In this document: piece after piece, positions 1-8,301 of the stretch
How the letters are laid out: each line of letters opens with the position of its first letter
How positions within the stretch are numbered: the stretch's first letter is position 1
Notes under the pieces: model-generated
Told to the model about the DNA's origin: nothing
Seen by the model: the letters and a program-made list of their open reading frames with translations, nothing else
The model's database searches: none
Made by a program: the position numbers and the translations under genes
DNA from: Thalassolituus oleivorans MIL-1
GTDB lineage: Bacteria > Pseudomonadota > Gammaproteobacteria > Pseudomonadales > Oceanobacteraceae
Length of the DNA stretch: 64,000 nucleotides
Direction of reading: 5' to 3'
Assembly: GCF_000355675.1 (NCBI RefSeq)
Contig: NC_020888.1
Span: forward strand, 1,816,883-1,880,882

Positions 1-256
1 ATGATGCTCTTGAACGACACTGGCTTTTGATGTGTGCGATGATGACGTTTGGAATTTCACCCAATGTGACAAATCTGCCTAATCGTTGGGTCGTCTTTAA
101 CTGGATTAGTAATCCCAGAAAGGAAGTGCTCGCCCGTTTGCAATGTTTCACAGCAAACTGCTGCTCTTCCGGTGTCGGTGTGTAGACATCCCCTAACTCG
201 ACATGCGTGATATCTGACTTGATCCGCGGATAGGCTGTCTGGTAAATGGCCGCCAT
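1..256 (-). pseudogene. tnpA: Tn3-family transposase, N-terminal part (runs off window edge)
   Basis: The reverse strand reads 85 codons without a stop from an ATG at 254-256 to the window edge. The peptide contains VYTPTPEEQQFAV, LLIQLKTTQRLGRF and IPNVIIAHI, which match the N-terminal DUF4158 region of Tn3-superfamily transposases (pattern: TPT..E..FA, LL.LKT.QRLG.F, P..I..HI). Full-length members are about 980 residues, so roughly nine tenths would lie outside; whether the gene is intact cannot be judged. It points away from the chromate genes, as expected for a transposase at one end of a Tn3-type element. A second ATG at 333-335 opens only 23 codons and is probably not the start. Confidence 0.7.
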
Positions 257-456
257 CGATCCGCTACTTTGTTAATGGCAGTTTCAGTTGGGACAGTTTT
301 CGCAGGTGGGCTAGTTGCAGGTTTCTGGTCGCCATTTGGTTTTCTCTTAATTTAGTCACACGTCACTCAGCGCCGGATCAATAACGTCCGTGTCCTTGAT
401 TGGTTGCGCCGAAGCGAATGGTATGCCCCCTAAGAGAAGGCATACCAATAGCGTTT
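257..456. other. intergenic, nothing recognised
   Basis: About 200 bases between the transposase start and the superoxide dismutase stop. No convincing coding signal, terminator or inverted repeat was seen here. Confidence 0.4.
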
Positions 457-1206
457 TTAGGATGTTGTCTTCGTGTGAGTGGCTTGGAGCCGATGAGCAA
501 CCTCATCCCAATTAATATTATTGAAAAAAGCATCAATATATTTACCGGCAGCCGCGCCAAAGTCCATGTGATAAGAATGTTCATACATATCCATGACCAA
601 CAACGGAACTGTGCCTACCGGGAAATGTGCGTGATCACCCATCCAATAATTTTCCAGCTTATTGAAATGCGTGTTATACCCCAGAACAACCCACCCGGAA
701 CCACCGCCCAAGCCTTGAGCGATTTTGCGGAATTCGGTTTCCCAGCGATCAAAAGTACCAAATTGTTTGGCGAAAGCTGAGCGTAATTCACCATCGGCTT
801 TGCCATTACCGCCCAGGTTATCAAAATATAATTCGTGCAAAATGACCGAGCCTGTGCGAATCAAATGCTCCCGCTTGAGATCATTGTAGAGAAACGCTGG
901 CGTGTCGGGGTTTGCGAGTGCCTGACTCAACTGATCATTCACCGCATTCAATGTTTTTACCGAACCGCTGTAATTGTTAGTCCAATGCGACTCGATCAAA
1001 TTGGCAGAAAGGCCTTTTAATTTTGCGGCATTGAAGGATAAAGGTTTTGGTTTTATTTCGGTGATCATCCAATTTGCTCCTTTAGGTGCTGCCTGAGACG
1101 ACGATTCAGCTGCGCTAACATTTGATGCCGATGCAATAAGCAACCCTGCGGCAGCGGTCGCACTGGTAGCCAGGAAATCACGTTTGTTTTGGTTAAAATC
1201 ATTCAT
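457..1206 (-). CDS. chrC: Exported Fe/Mn superoxide dismutase (ChrC-like)
   Basis: A 249-residue superoxide dismutase that converts superoxide to oxygen and peroxide. The family's four metal ligands are visible: His74 (ESHW), His124 (HELYF), Asp206 and His210 (DMYEH). The N-terminus has a KRDFL stretch followed by an Ala-rich hydrophobic segment ending near residue 32, which looks like a Tat-type signal, so the protein probably acts in the periplasm. The start at 1206 is chosen because GGAGG lies eight bases upstream; a longer in-frame start at 1233 lacks a site. It follows chrB and chrA on the same strand, the order chrBAC known from transposon-borne chromate operons, where chrC is a superoxide dismutase that limits oxidative damage by chromate. 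The iron/manganese preference cannot be decided here. Confidence 0.88.
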   Translation of the reverse strand: MNDFNQNKRDFLATSATAAAGLLIASASNVSAAESSSQAAPKGANWMITEIKPKPLSFNAAKLKGLSANLIESHWTNNYSGSVKTLNAVNDQLSQALANPDTPAFLYNDLKREHLIRTGSVILHELYFDNLGGNGKADGELRSAFAKQFGTFDRWETEFRKIAQGLGGGSGWVVLGYNTHFNKLENYWMGDHAHFPVGTVPLLVMDMYEHSYHMDFGAAAGKYIDAFFNNINWDEVAHRLQATHTKTTS

Positions 1207-1259
1207 TGGTTTTCCTCCGTTAAGTGTAAGCAATGAGTTCGAGCAGATCGAAAGATGAC

Positions 1260-2627
1260 TTAATTAATCCCCATTAACGACACCGCAAGCCCAACAAGCG
1301 CCGACATGCCAATCACCTTCATCACATTCATTTTGTAACGAAATAATGCGATACCCGCTGCAACAGCAATTACCGCTGATATCCATTCAAACCGCCCATC
1401 AAAGCCTTCTGGCCACAAAATGTGGTAACAGAAAAACAGGGCGAGATTCAAGATCACACCTACCACCGCCGCCGTGATGGCCGTGAGTGGCGCAGTGAAT
1501 TTCAAATCATTGTGCGTCGTTTCAATAAAGGGGGCACCCGCAAAAATAAAAATAAACGAGGGCAAGAAGGTAAACCAGGTGACAATGGTGGCGGCTACTG
1601 CGCCCGCGAGAAATACCATGTCGGTGCCAAATACGGCTTGTACATATCCCCCAATAAAACCGACAAAGGCCACCACCATAATCAGCGGCCCTGGTGTGGT
1701 TTCACCGAGCGCGAGGCCATCGATCATTTGCGTGGGCGTGAGCCAACCATAGTGGCCGACCGCACCCTGATAAACATAGGGCAATACCGCATAGGCACCA
1801 CCGAAAGTGAGTAGTGCCGCTTTGGTAAAGAACCAGGCCATTTGTGTCAGTGTGTGATCCCAACCGAAATAACTCCAAAGTGCAAACAGCGGAACAGCCC
1901 AGAGTAATGCACCGGAGATCAAGATCATGCTGAAACGCGACCAGCGGAACATGGCGTGCGCGGGCGTGGGTGTGTGATCATCGAATAACGCGGTGCCGAA
2001 GGATTTATCAGCCTTGCCATGGCCACCGCCGCTGTTGAAGTAGTCAGGTAGAAACCGCCCACCCAAATAACCAATCAGTGCCGCTGCAATCACGATGTAA
2101 GGGAATGGGATATTGAGTGCAAAAATGGCCACAAACGCGGCGGCAGCAATCGCCCACATCACATTATTTTTCAACGCGCGTGAACCAATGCGATGGGCGG
2201 CATGCACGACGATGGCAGTCACCGCCGGTTTGATACCGTAGAACAAACCGGCTACCCAACTTACGTCGCCGTAAGCGATATATACCCACGAGAGTCCAAT
2301 CAAAATGAAGAGTGATGGCAACAAAAACAGCACACCCGCCACTATACCGCCCCAGGTACGATGCATTAACCAGCCAATGTAAGTGGCAAGTTGTTGCGCC
2401 TCCGGACCAGGCAACACCATGCAGTAATTGAGCGCATGCAAAAACCGTTTTTCGCTGATCCAGCGCCGGCGCTCCACCAGCTCCTGGTGCATGATGGCTA
2501 TTTGGCCTGCCGGGCCACCAAAGCTGACAAACCCGAGCTTTAACCAGAAACGGAAGGCTTCCCAAAAACTGACCGGCGCAGGCGCTTCAACCGGCTGGTG
2601 AGCTATTAATTCGGTGGTGTTACTCAT
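1260..2627 (-). CDS. chrA: Chromate efflux transporter ChrA
   Basis: A 455-residue inner-membrane protein of the CHR family, which exports chromate. It is the long two-domain form. The N-terminal half has the GGPAGQIA and [11 protein letters not shown] signatures around residues 35-95. The C-terminal half repeats the pattern ([17 protein letters not shown]), with about ten hydrophobic segments. The start at 2627 overlaps the last eight bases of chrB, indicating translational coupling; an upstream extension of 44 codons lies wholly inside chrB in another frame and is discarded. chrC follows 53 bases downstream. Chromate resistance is a confident reading; kinetics and specificity are inferred from the family. 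Confidence 0.93.
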   Translation of the reverse strand: MSNTTELIAHQPVEAPAPVSFWEAFRFWLKLGFVSFGGPAGQIAIMHQELVERRRWISEKRFLHALNYCMVLPGPEAQQLATYIGWLMHRTWGGIVAGVLFLLPSLFILIGLSWVYIAYGDVSWVAGLFYGIKPAVTAIVVHAAHRIGSRALKNNVMWAIAAAAFVAIFALNIPFPYIVIAAALIGYLGGRFLPDYFNSGGGHGKADKSFGTALFDDHTPTPAHAMFRWSRFSMILISGALLWAVPLFALWSYFGWDHTLTQMAWFFTKAALLTFGGAYAVLPYVYQGAVGHYGWLTPTQMIDGLALGETTPGPLIMVVAFVGFIGGYVQAVFGTDMVFLAGAVAATIVTWFTFLPSFIFIFAGAPFIETTHNDLKFTAPLTAITAAVVGVILNLALFFCYHILWPEGFDGRFEWISAVIAVAAGIALFRYKMNVMKVIGMSALVGLAVSLMGIN

Positions 2628-3558
2628 GGTGTGTTTCCTTATTTGTAAAAGCAGCCAGTAAGGCATCGAAGACACCATTAGCCGTGGCGATGAGTTGATC
2701 GTCGTCATGAATACTGTTGCGCAATCCCCACAGGATTTGCTCCAGCCCACTGGCTTCACTGGGCTGGATACCCCCTACGTCCAGAAAATGCACCAAGGCC
2801 CCCAAGCGCGTTAAGCCAGGGTGATCGAGCCTAAAACTGTCAAGCAGAACCTCAAAAGTGACCTTGCCATTCAGGTGAGTGAAACTGGCTCCGTCAAAAT
2901 CAAAGCCCAGCGCATCGGCGGGACAATCCTTCGGTGCTTGCAACCACACAAAGCGAGCCTCCGGATCGATAAAACGGCGGATTAGCCAGGCACAGGCAAG
3001 GCGATCCACCCAGGGACGTTGACGGGTTGCCCATAACCGCCCGCGATAGAGGCTGATATCCAACCGTGGGATTTCACCGGTGTGCTCATGGGGTTCGTTG
3101 GGCGATAACTGGCGATTGAGCTGAAGTTCAAGCTGTTGCAGCGCCTGCTGGGTTTGTGCCTGCGCTTCACCGGGGAAAAAATCCGTTGCGGCGATAGCGG
3201 TGAAGTTTTTGCGCAGTTTACGCAGCTGTCTGGTTGCTTCTTGCAGGGAACTACTGGCCAATTCTTTTATTGGGGGCAGCTCGTGTAAAAGATGGGCGTA
3301 ATCATCCTGACGATCAAACAGGCCGCTGAATTGGCCAGCATCTTCGGTATCGACCAGGAGCACATAGGCTGAGCCTTCACTTGCCTCTACTTCTTGCAGC
3401 AAGCCATCGAACAATTGCTGATGTTCTGGTCGATGGGGAAGCAGATAAACGCCGTCACGCAATACTGCTGCACCGGAGGACTTGAGGGTTCGCCATACCC
3501 GCATACGCACTGTCGCGTTTTGGGTGGGCAGGGATAAGATCAGTAATACCCATTTCAT
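2620..3558 (-). CDS. chrB: Chromate resistance regulator ChrB
   Basis: A 312-residue ChrB-family protein. The N-terminal domain ([11 protein letters not shown] to about residue 140) is the winged-helix-like ChrB_N region. The C-terminal domain (from about 160, including [19 protein letters not shown] and the closing [13 protein letters not shown]) is the ChrB domain. In Ochrobactrum Tn-borne operons ChrB acts as the chromate-responsive regulator, and the same role is inferred here. It is first in the chrBAC operon and overlaps chrA by eight bases. A perfect 10-bp inverted repeat lies directly upstream of the start codon and is a plausible operator. No strong ribosome-binding site is visible, so the exact start is moderately certain. 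Confidence 0.9.
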   Translation of the reverse strand: MKWVLLILSLPTQNATVRMRVWRTLKSSGAAVLRDGVYLLPHRPEHQQLFDGLLQEVEASEGSAYVLLVDTEDAGQFSGLFDRQDDYAHLLHELPPIKELASSSLQEATRQLRKLRKNFTAIAATDFFPGEAQAQTQQALQQLELQLNRQLSPNEPHEHTGEIPRLDISLYRGRLWATRQRPWVDRLACAWLIRRFIDPEARFVWLQAPKDCPADALGFDFDGASFTHLNGKVTFEVLLDSFRLDHPGLTRLGALVHFLDVGGIQPSEASGLEQILWGLRNSIHDDDQLIATANGVFDALLAAFTNKETHHE

Positions 3559-3602
3559 ATATTGTAGATTTAGTTACACAAAGGTAGGAAAGTCTACAAT
3601 AT
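3559..3602 (-). promoter_or_regulatory. Inverted repeat upstream of chrB, candidate operator
   Basis: The 10-bp arms ATATTGTAGA (3559-3568) and TCTACAATAT (3593-3602) are exact inverted copies separated by 24 bases. The repeat abuts the chrB start codon on the operon strand, where a repressor would block initiation. Assignment to ChrB is inferred from position only. Confidence 0.55.
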
Positions 3603-3715
3603 TTTATCGATGGTGTACAGCGGCCAGAATGATCCATGATCGTGGCGGTAACATTACCAGCTTTGGTATTTGGGTTTGGCCCGATACATTGATTCTGCCC
3701 CGAATGTTGACCGAA

Positions 3716-4723
3716 TCATTCAGCATCCATCAGGGTTGCCATCTTCTCCATTAAGATAATTGACGCATTATTGCTGAGCTGCTGGCCTTCCTCGATATAC
3801 TCCCAGACGGTGGCATCGCTCTTCCAGCCGCCTTGTTTCTTGATCAACTCAAAATCCACTCGCTCACGCGCTGCCGATGTGGATAACCCTCTACGGAAAC
3901 TGTGGCTACTGAGTTCAGGCACAAAATCAAACTCACAGGCTTGCCCCAGCGTTTTGAGCAAAGCATTGACCGCACCTGGAGCCAGCGCTTTTTCCTGAAT
4001 GTGATCCCAGCGGTTGGTGGGACGAAACACCGGACCGCTGGTGATGCCCGCTGCATCTAACCAAGTTTTCACGGCGGTAGCCGGACAACAAGCGGCCTTT
4101 CCGTAAGGTAAAGCTCGCATTAAACCCATGCCTTGCTGGTCGGTCTTGGAGCGCGGCAACCGGATGAGCAGCCCCTCCGGCTCCCAAACCAGATCATTGA
4201 CCTGAAGAGCAACCAGCTCACTGCGACGCAAGGCGCCGAAGAACCCGGTGAGTACCAAGGCAATATCCCGGTATTTCTTTTTGTTGTCCGGTAAGTGCCG
4301 CAAGTAATTTACTAGTTGGGCGATGTGCTCCAAGCGCAACGCCTTGGCCTTGCGCTTGGGCTGTCCATGGGTGCGGCGAATGCCCTCCATGGTTTTACAT
4401 ACCAGCGGATCACGAACCGGGTCAGTCAACCCTTGGTAGTGGTGCCATTGGCTAACGGCCGTGAGGTGAAGGGCGAGAGTCCGGCTATTCAGCACATCGG
4501 CCTTGGCCACCAGGTAACGCACCAGGGTATCCCGATCCGTGGGCAACCGCCCGCCCCATTTTTCGAACTGCCGAATCGCTGAACGGTAGGCTGTTCGCGT
4601 GTTATTGGAGGTCGCCGCTTGCAGATAGTGGCGCAGTGAGTCGGATTCTGCCAGCGACGGCAAAACTGATTGCTCACTACGTAATGGCGAATCCGATGTG
4701 AGTTTGGGTGTGTAGTTATCCAT
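3716..4723 (-). CDS. tnpS: Tyrosine recombinase, TnpS-like cointegrate resolvase
   Basis: A 335-residue tyrosine recombinase. The catalytic set is complete by eye: Arg166 (ALRRSEL), Lys193, His274 and Arg277 (HSFRRG), Trp300 in the His/Trp position (GGW) and nucleophile Tyr309. An N-terminal SAM-like core-binding domain covers about 25-120. The start at 4723 has AAGGGA just upstream. It is divergent from a KfrA-like coiled-coil protein, and a crossover-type inverted repeat lies between them. That arrangement, and the sizes of both proteins, match TnpS and TnpT of the Tn4651 group of Tn3-family transposons, where the pair resolves cointegrates. A plain XerC/D-type integrase is the alternative, but the context favours TnpS. 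Confidence 0.8.
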   Translation of the reverse strand: MDNYTPKLTSDSPLRSEQSVLPSLAESDSLRHYLQAATSNNTRTAYRSAIRQFEKWGGRLPTDRDTLVRYLVAKADVLNSRTLALHLTAVSQWHHYQGLTDPVRDPLVCKTMEGIRRTHGQPKRKAKALRLEHIAQLVNYLRHLPDNKKKYRDIALVLTGFFGALRRSELVALQVNDLVWEPEGLLIRLPRSKTDQQGMGLMRALPYGKAACCPATAVKTWLDAAGITSGPVFRPTNRWDHIQEKALAPGAVNALLKTLGQACEFDFVPELSSHSFRRGLSTSAARERVDFELIKKQGGWKSDATVWEYIEEGQQLSNNASIILMEKMATLMDAE

Positions 4724-4800
4724 GGTTATCCCTTTTCTGTGGGTCGCTGGAAGGCACCAATGTACTGGTGTTACAAACATCAATTTTTCATTTCTCACTC

Positions 4801-4834
4801 ATAACCCACGATAACATTCATTATCGAAGGTTAC
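4801..4834. other. Crossover core of the resolution (rst-type) site
   Basis: Two 14-bp arms in inverted orientation, ATAACCCACGATAA (4801-4814) and TTATCGAAGGTTAC (4821-4834), flank a 6-bp spacer CATTCA. Eleven of 14 positions pair. This is the standard geometry of a tyrosine-recombinase core site, and it sits in the tnpS-tnpT divergent region where the Tn4651 rst site lies. Function is inferred from geometry and position. Confidence 0.65.
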
Positions 4835-4878
4835 TATTTAATTTTTATTGGCTGCATAAAAGTCAATATATTATGTTA

Positions 4879-4897
4879 TATTACGTGCTATGTAATA
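4879..4897. promoter_or_regulatory. Inverted repeat next to tnpT, possible TnpT-binding site
   Basis: TATTAC (4879-4884) and GTAATA (4892-4897) form a short inverted repeat with a 7-bp spacer, in an A+T-rich stretch 31 bases before the tnpT start. Accessory TnpT sites are known on this side of the rst core in Tn4651; the match here is positional only. Confidence 0.35.
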
Positions 4898-4928
4898 CGT
4901 TACTAAATAATCACCGAGGGAAACTGTC

Positions 4929-5984
4929 ATGGCTCGCGCCGGAATCACTTACTACGATGTCTCGAAAGCCGCAGAGGCTATCAAAATCCAGAACCAGGAG
5001 CCTACCGTAGATCGTGTCCGCGAGCATTTGGGAACCGGCAGCAAAAGCACCATTGCACCACTACTCAAGCGCTGGCGGTCAGATAATGGGGAGGTGGTCG
5101 ATGTGAGCGGGTTGCCGAATGATCTCGTCGAGGTAGTAAAAGCCTTACATGAACGGGTTCAGCAGATGGCCGACCAGCGCATCGCGCAATCCCGCGACGA
5201 ATTCAAGGCATCGAATGATCAACTCCGGAAAGAATTGACTGAGGCCCGTAACAGCATCGCGCAGCTTACCGACCGCCAACAGGATCTGAACGCCCAGCTA
5301 TCGCAAATTACCGAAGCAAAAGCCCTGCAAAGCAAGTCCCTGGAAGATGTACGCATTAAGCTAGCAACGGCAGAGGCTCAACGCGACGAAGCCCTTTCAC
5401 GAACTGCTGAATTAAAGGAAAGCGTTGCAGAACTCAAGCAGGAAAATAAGGATATTCGTGATCACTTTGAACACTACCAGCAACGCACCGCCGAAGATCG
5501 GCAGCAGGAACGCGAGCAATTCCACGTGGTTAACCAGGGCCTGAAAGACCAGATTCAAGACCTGCAACACCGGCTCATCCAAGCCGAGTCAAGCGCGTCC
5601 GAACTGATAGACACTAATGCGCACTTACAACGACAAACGCATGAGCTCGAACAGGCCAATGCGATGAACAAAAGCACCTTGGATAGACAAGTGGTCGATA
5701 TCGAGAACTTGGAGCATCGACTTAACGACGCCTCGGCAAAAAGCCGGGAGCAGCAACATAAAAGTGAACAACTGGCGGATAATATTGCCGCACTTACCAG
5801 CCAGAAAGCAGATGCCGATAAGCAAGTGGCCGTACTATCCCAAGCATTGGAGGCCACTAAAACGGATCTGATAGTCTCTCAGAATAGAGTGGAAGCTCTG
5901 TCCGATGAGAACAGGTTGATTCTTCAGGAAAAAGCGGTGATTCAGGGACAGTTTAAGCAGCTTCAGGATTCGCTATCTCGGTAA
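4929..5984 (+). CDS. tnpT: KfrA-like coiled-coil DNA-binding protein, TnpT-like
   Basis: A 351-residue protein with a KfrA_N-type DNA-binding domain at residues 1-115 (pattern YYDVSKAAEAI, PTVDRVREHLGTGSKSTIAPLLKRW). A nearly uninterrupted coiled coil, rich in Gln, Glu and Ala, continues to the C-terminus. GAGGGA precedes the start. Proteins of this build partner with TnpS in Tn4651-type elements, binding beside the core site to drive cointegrate resolution; KfrA itself is a plasmid stability protein, so a free-standing regulator is the alternative. The tnpS neighbour and the intervening site make the TnpT role the better reading. Confidence 0.78.
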   Translation: MARAGITYYDVSKAAEAIKIQNQEPTVDRVREHLGTGSKSTIAPLLKRWRSDNGEVVDVSGLPNDLVEVVKALHERVQQMADQRIAQSRDEFKASNDQLRKELTEARNSIAQLTDRQQDLNAQLSQITEAKALQSKSLEDVRIKLATAEAQRDEALSRTAELKESVAELKQENKDIRDHFEHYQQRTAEDRQQEREQFHVVNQGLKDQIQDLQHRLIQAESSASELIDTNAHLQRQTHELEQANAMNKSTLDRQVVDIENLEHRLNDASAKSREQQHKSEQLADNIAALTSQKADADKQVAVLSQALEATKTDLIVSQNRVEALSDENRLILQEKAVIQGQFKQLQDSLSR

Positions 5985-6021
5985 GGATTTTATCCAGCCT
6001 TTGTCAGAAAAGCTAAATGAA

Positions 6022-6312
6022 TCAATGTCTTATTTGCAAAGTGGCTAATTCCAACGCTTTTACCGGCCGGACCTCAATTTGCTCTTGAGTGAGTTCAATA
6101 TGGCCTTCGTCATGTTCTTCGTGATCAGGCTCCTCATGTTCGTGATTTTCTTCGTCGTGGTTTTCTTGTGCATGGTCTTCTTGTACATCCTCTTGGTGTC
6201 CGAGATCTTCTTCTTGATGATCTGTCTCGGCCAAAATTTGGCCTGATACCAAGCTGAGGCAACAAGCCGCTAGACAGATAAGCTTTGTTGTCATTGAAGT
6301 ATTGGAAATCAT
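6022..6312 (-). pseudogene. Truncated CzcB-type RND efflux adaptor
   Basis: A 96-residue open frame with a signal peptide (cleavage near ILAE) and a His/Glu/Asp-rich segment at about 30-70. It ends with IELTQEQIEVRPVKALELATL, which is how the ordered part of CzcB-like adaptors begins. The barrel-sandwich, hairpin and membrane-proximal domains (about 300 residues) and the czcA pump gene are missing. The frame ends just outside the tnpT gene. The start overlaps the czcC stop as ATGA, so this was the second gene of a czcCBA operon now cut off by the mobile element or a deletion. The remaining peptide may still be made and exported. Confidence 0.75.
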
Positions 6313-7655
6313 TGTGCTGTTCCTGAAAAGGTGGAGTCTTCGCCGTATTGAGTGCTTGCCAGGGGCTCAGCCGTAAGCTGCTCAATTTCCGCGCCGTAGG
6401 TTAATGCCGCCGCCGCTGCCTCAATTTGAGTGCGCTCTGCACTCAGCAACTCTTGGCGGGCACTGACATAATCGAGATAGCCGTAGCGACCTCGTTGGTA
6501 GGCCGCCTGGGTTTCGACCAAAGCTTCTTTAAGGGCCGGAATAATGGCAGTGCGTAAGGTGGTAACCGTTGTTATGGCTTGCTTGCGGTTGTGAAAGGCT
6601 CGAAATAGCTGGGTGTGTAAGTCGAGCAGGGTGACCTCACGTTGAACTGACACCTCATGTTGTTCCGCAAGTGCGGTCGATACGGCACCGGAATTTCGCT
6701 TACCGGCAGACAGCGGGACGCTAAAGCCTGCAACCAAAGCAGTGTCATCGCTTTCCTGCATGCGTCGCACACCCAATGACCATGTAATATCGGCTCGGGA
6801 TTGGGTTCTAGCCAGTCGTACTTCAGCCTCTTTTAAACGCGCCTGTGTCGCGAATATATCTATCGCTGGATTCCGTTTCACTTTGGCGAGCAACACCTCA
6901 AATTCAACGTCGTTGCCAAACTGAAATAGATCCCCCTCAGCCACCTCAAAATCCGGGGTAGTCACTCCCCACAAAGCAGATAACGCCACTTTGAGGTACG
7001 ACAGCCGCTGTTGCTCTGCCAGTAACGCAAGCTTCGCTTGCTCGGTTGCGGCTTGTGCTCGTTTAACTTCGGCCTCGGGGGTTGCGCCTGCCTTAGCGCG
7101 CTTTTCAACAATGCGTAAGCTGTCGTTGGCCAGTTGGGCTGCGTCTTTTGCCAGCTCGACCAATGCCTGAGCGGCCAGAACTTCAACGTAGCGGCGTGTG
7201 ACTTCACCCAATAACGATAAAGATTCCACTTGTTGTTGGGCGTACAGAATGGAGCGATTGCCATATGCCACACCTTTGCGGGCTGAGCGTTTGTCGCCCA
7301 TTTCGATCACTGAAGACAAAGCAATTGTTAGCTCGGCGGCGTTTAAACCCGAAAAAGCACCGCTGCCGGCGATGTTTTCTGCATCAACACTCAACTCATA
7401 ACCGGGCCGCAATTGCGCGGCTTTTGCTTGTGCCTCAAGTGCGGCGTAGCGGTAGGGGAATACGGCAAGGGATGGATTCTCAGATAATGTGCGCTGCACC
7501 GCTTGGGTGAGCGTAATGGCTGAGTTTTCAGGCGCCGCATTAAGCCCTGAAGAAAACGTAAACAATAAAAAACTGAACAGAACGCCGCGCTTGCAGATGT
7601 AGCGCAGAGCACGATTCCACGCCCTATAACTAGGCGCAGTATGTAGTGGTAACAT
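6309..7655 (-). CDS. czcC: CzcC-like outer-membrane efflux protein (TolC family)
   Basis: A 448-residue protein with an N-terminal signal segment (cleavage near GLNAA, residue 41) and two OEP repeats (about 55-240 and 260-430). These have the Ala/Gln/Glu-rich helical pattern typical of heavy-metal TolC-type channels, including GRYGYLDYVSARQELLSAE near the C-terminus. It would form the outer-membrane duct of a divalent-cation RND pump. Its operon partner downstream is truncated and no pump gene follows, so the channel is probably orphaned unless it works with the cusBA pump. A small His-rich exported protein precedes it by 84 bases. Confidence 0.85.
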   Translation of the reverse strand: MLPLHTAPSYRAWNRALRYICKRGVLFSFLLFTFSSGLNAAPENSAITLTQAVQRTLSENPSLAVFPYRYAALEAQAKAAQLRPGYELSVDAENIAGSGAFSGLNAAELTIALSSVIEMGDKRSARKGVAYGNRSILYAQQQVESLSLLGEVTRRYVEVLAAQALVELAKDAAQLANDSLRIVEKRAKAGATPEAEVKRAQAATEQAKLALLAEQQRLSYLKVALSALWGVTTPDFEVAEGDLFQFGNDVEFEVLLAKVKRNPAIDIFATQARLKEAEVRLARTQSRADITWSLGVRRMQESDDTALVAGFSVPLSAGKRNSGAVSTALAEQHEVSVQREVTLLDLHTQLFRAFHNRKQAITTVTTLRTAIIPALKEALVETQAAYQRGRYGYLDYVSARQELLSAERTQIEAAAAALTYGAEIEQLTAEPLASTQYGEDSTFSGTAQ

Positions 7656-7739
7656 GAAGTAGATCCTACTTATTTAAGATAATGCCAACCGCGCATCGCG
7701 ATAAAAACGACAGCGCAGGAAAAAACTTAAGCAGTAAAA

Positions 7740-8096
7740 TCAGACGATAGGAGGTCGGTACAACGACGAGGATGGTGCCACAGGAATAATGGCTTGGTAG
7801 GCGTTATGCCGCGGATGTTTATACAAATAATCCGTAGCGCTGAGACTGTCGGATAGATACACATGGCAATGACAGCCATGGTGGTGGCAGTGAAATATTT
7901 CGTCGATAGCAAGGTCTTGCTCGGAAGTATTGCTAACCGTCGAGTGTTCTGGTGTTAACTCGGCTGCATCATTTGCGTATTCCGAAGAATGGGGCACTAA
8001 CTCTGAATCATCAAAAGGATGCACATCCGCGGCAGCGATCACAGATTGCAATGCAATCAAGATCAATAGCAGATAAGACAGTACTTTGCGATTCAT
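7740..8096 (-). CDS. Small exported His/Cys-rich protein with RPPI ending
   Basis: A 118-residue protein with a signal peptide (cleavage near AAADVH), an acidic middle, a metal-ligand cluster FHCHHHGCHCHVY around residues 68-80, and the C-terminal ending SSLYRPPIV. The ending recurs in two other small exported proteins of this window (14299-14661 and 32355-32765), each first in a metal gene set. It resembles the CopL/CzcI type of leader proteins found upstream of efflux operons. A periplasmic metal-buffering or regulatory role is inferred; the molecular function is unknown. Confidence 0.7.
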   Translation of the reverse strand: MNRKVLSYLLLILIALQSVIAAADVHPFDDSELVPHSSEYANDAAELTPEHSTVSNTSEQDLAIDEIFHCHHHGCHCHVYLSDSLSATDYLYKHPRHNAYQAIIPVAPSSSLYRPPIV

Positions 8097-8301
8097 AAAC
8101 CGAAGTTAAAACCCGTGAAGTTAAGTAAGCCATGAACCTTAGCATCTTCAGCGCTAGATTCAATATGAACTAAACCGTTTTTCCCGCACCTTACTTAAAT
8201 CCGGAAATAAACTCTTTACTATGGTATTCCTGTTGTAGGTAACACAATTCCGGTCGCATCAGGGTTCCGGCACGTTAGTTTTAACAAACAGGAGGCATCA
8301 G

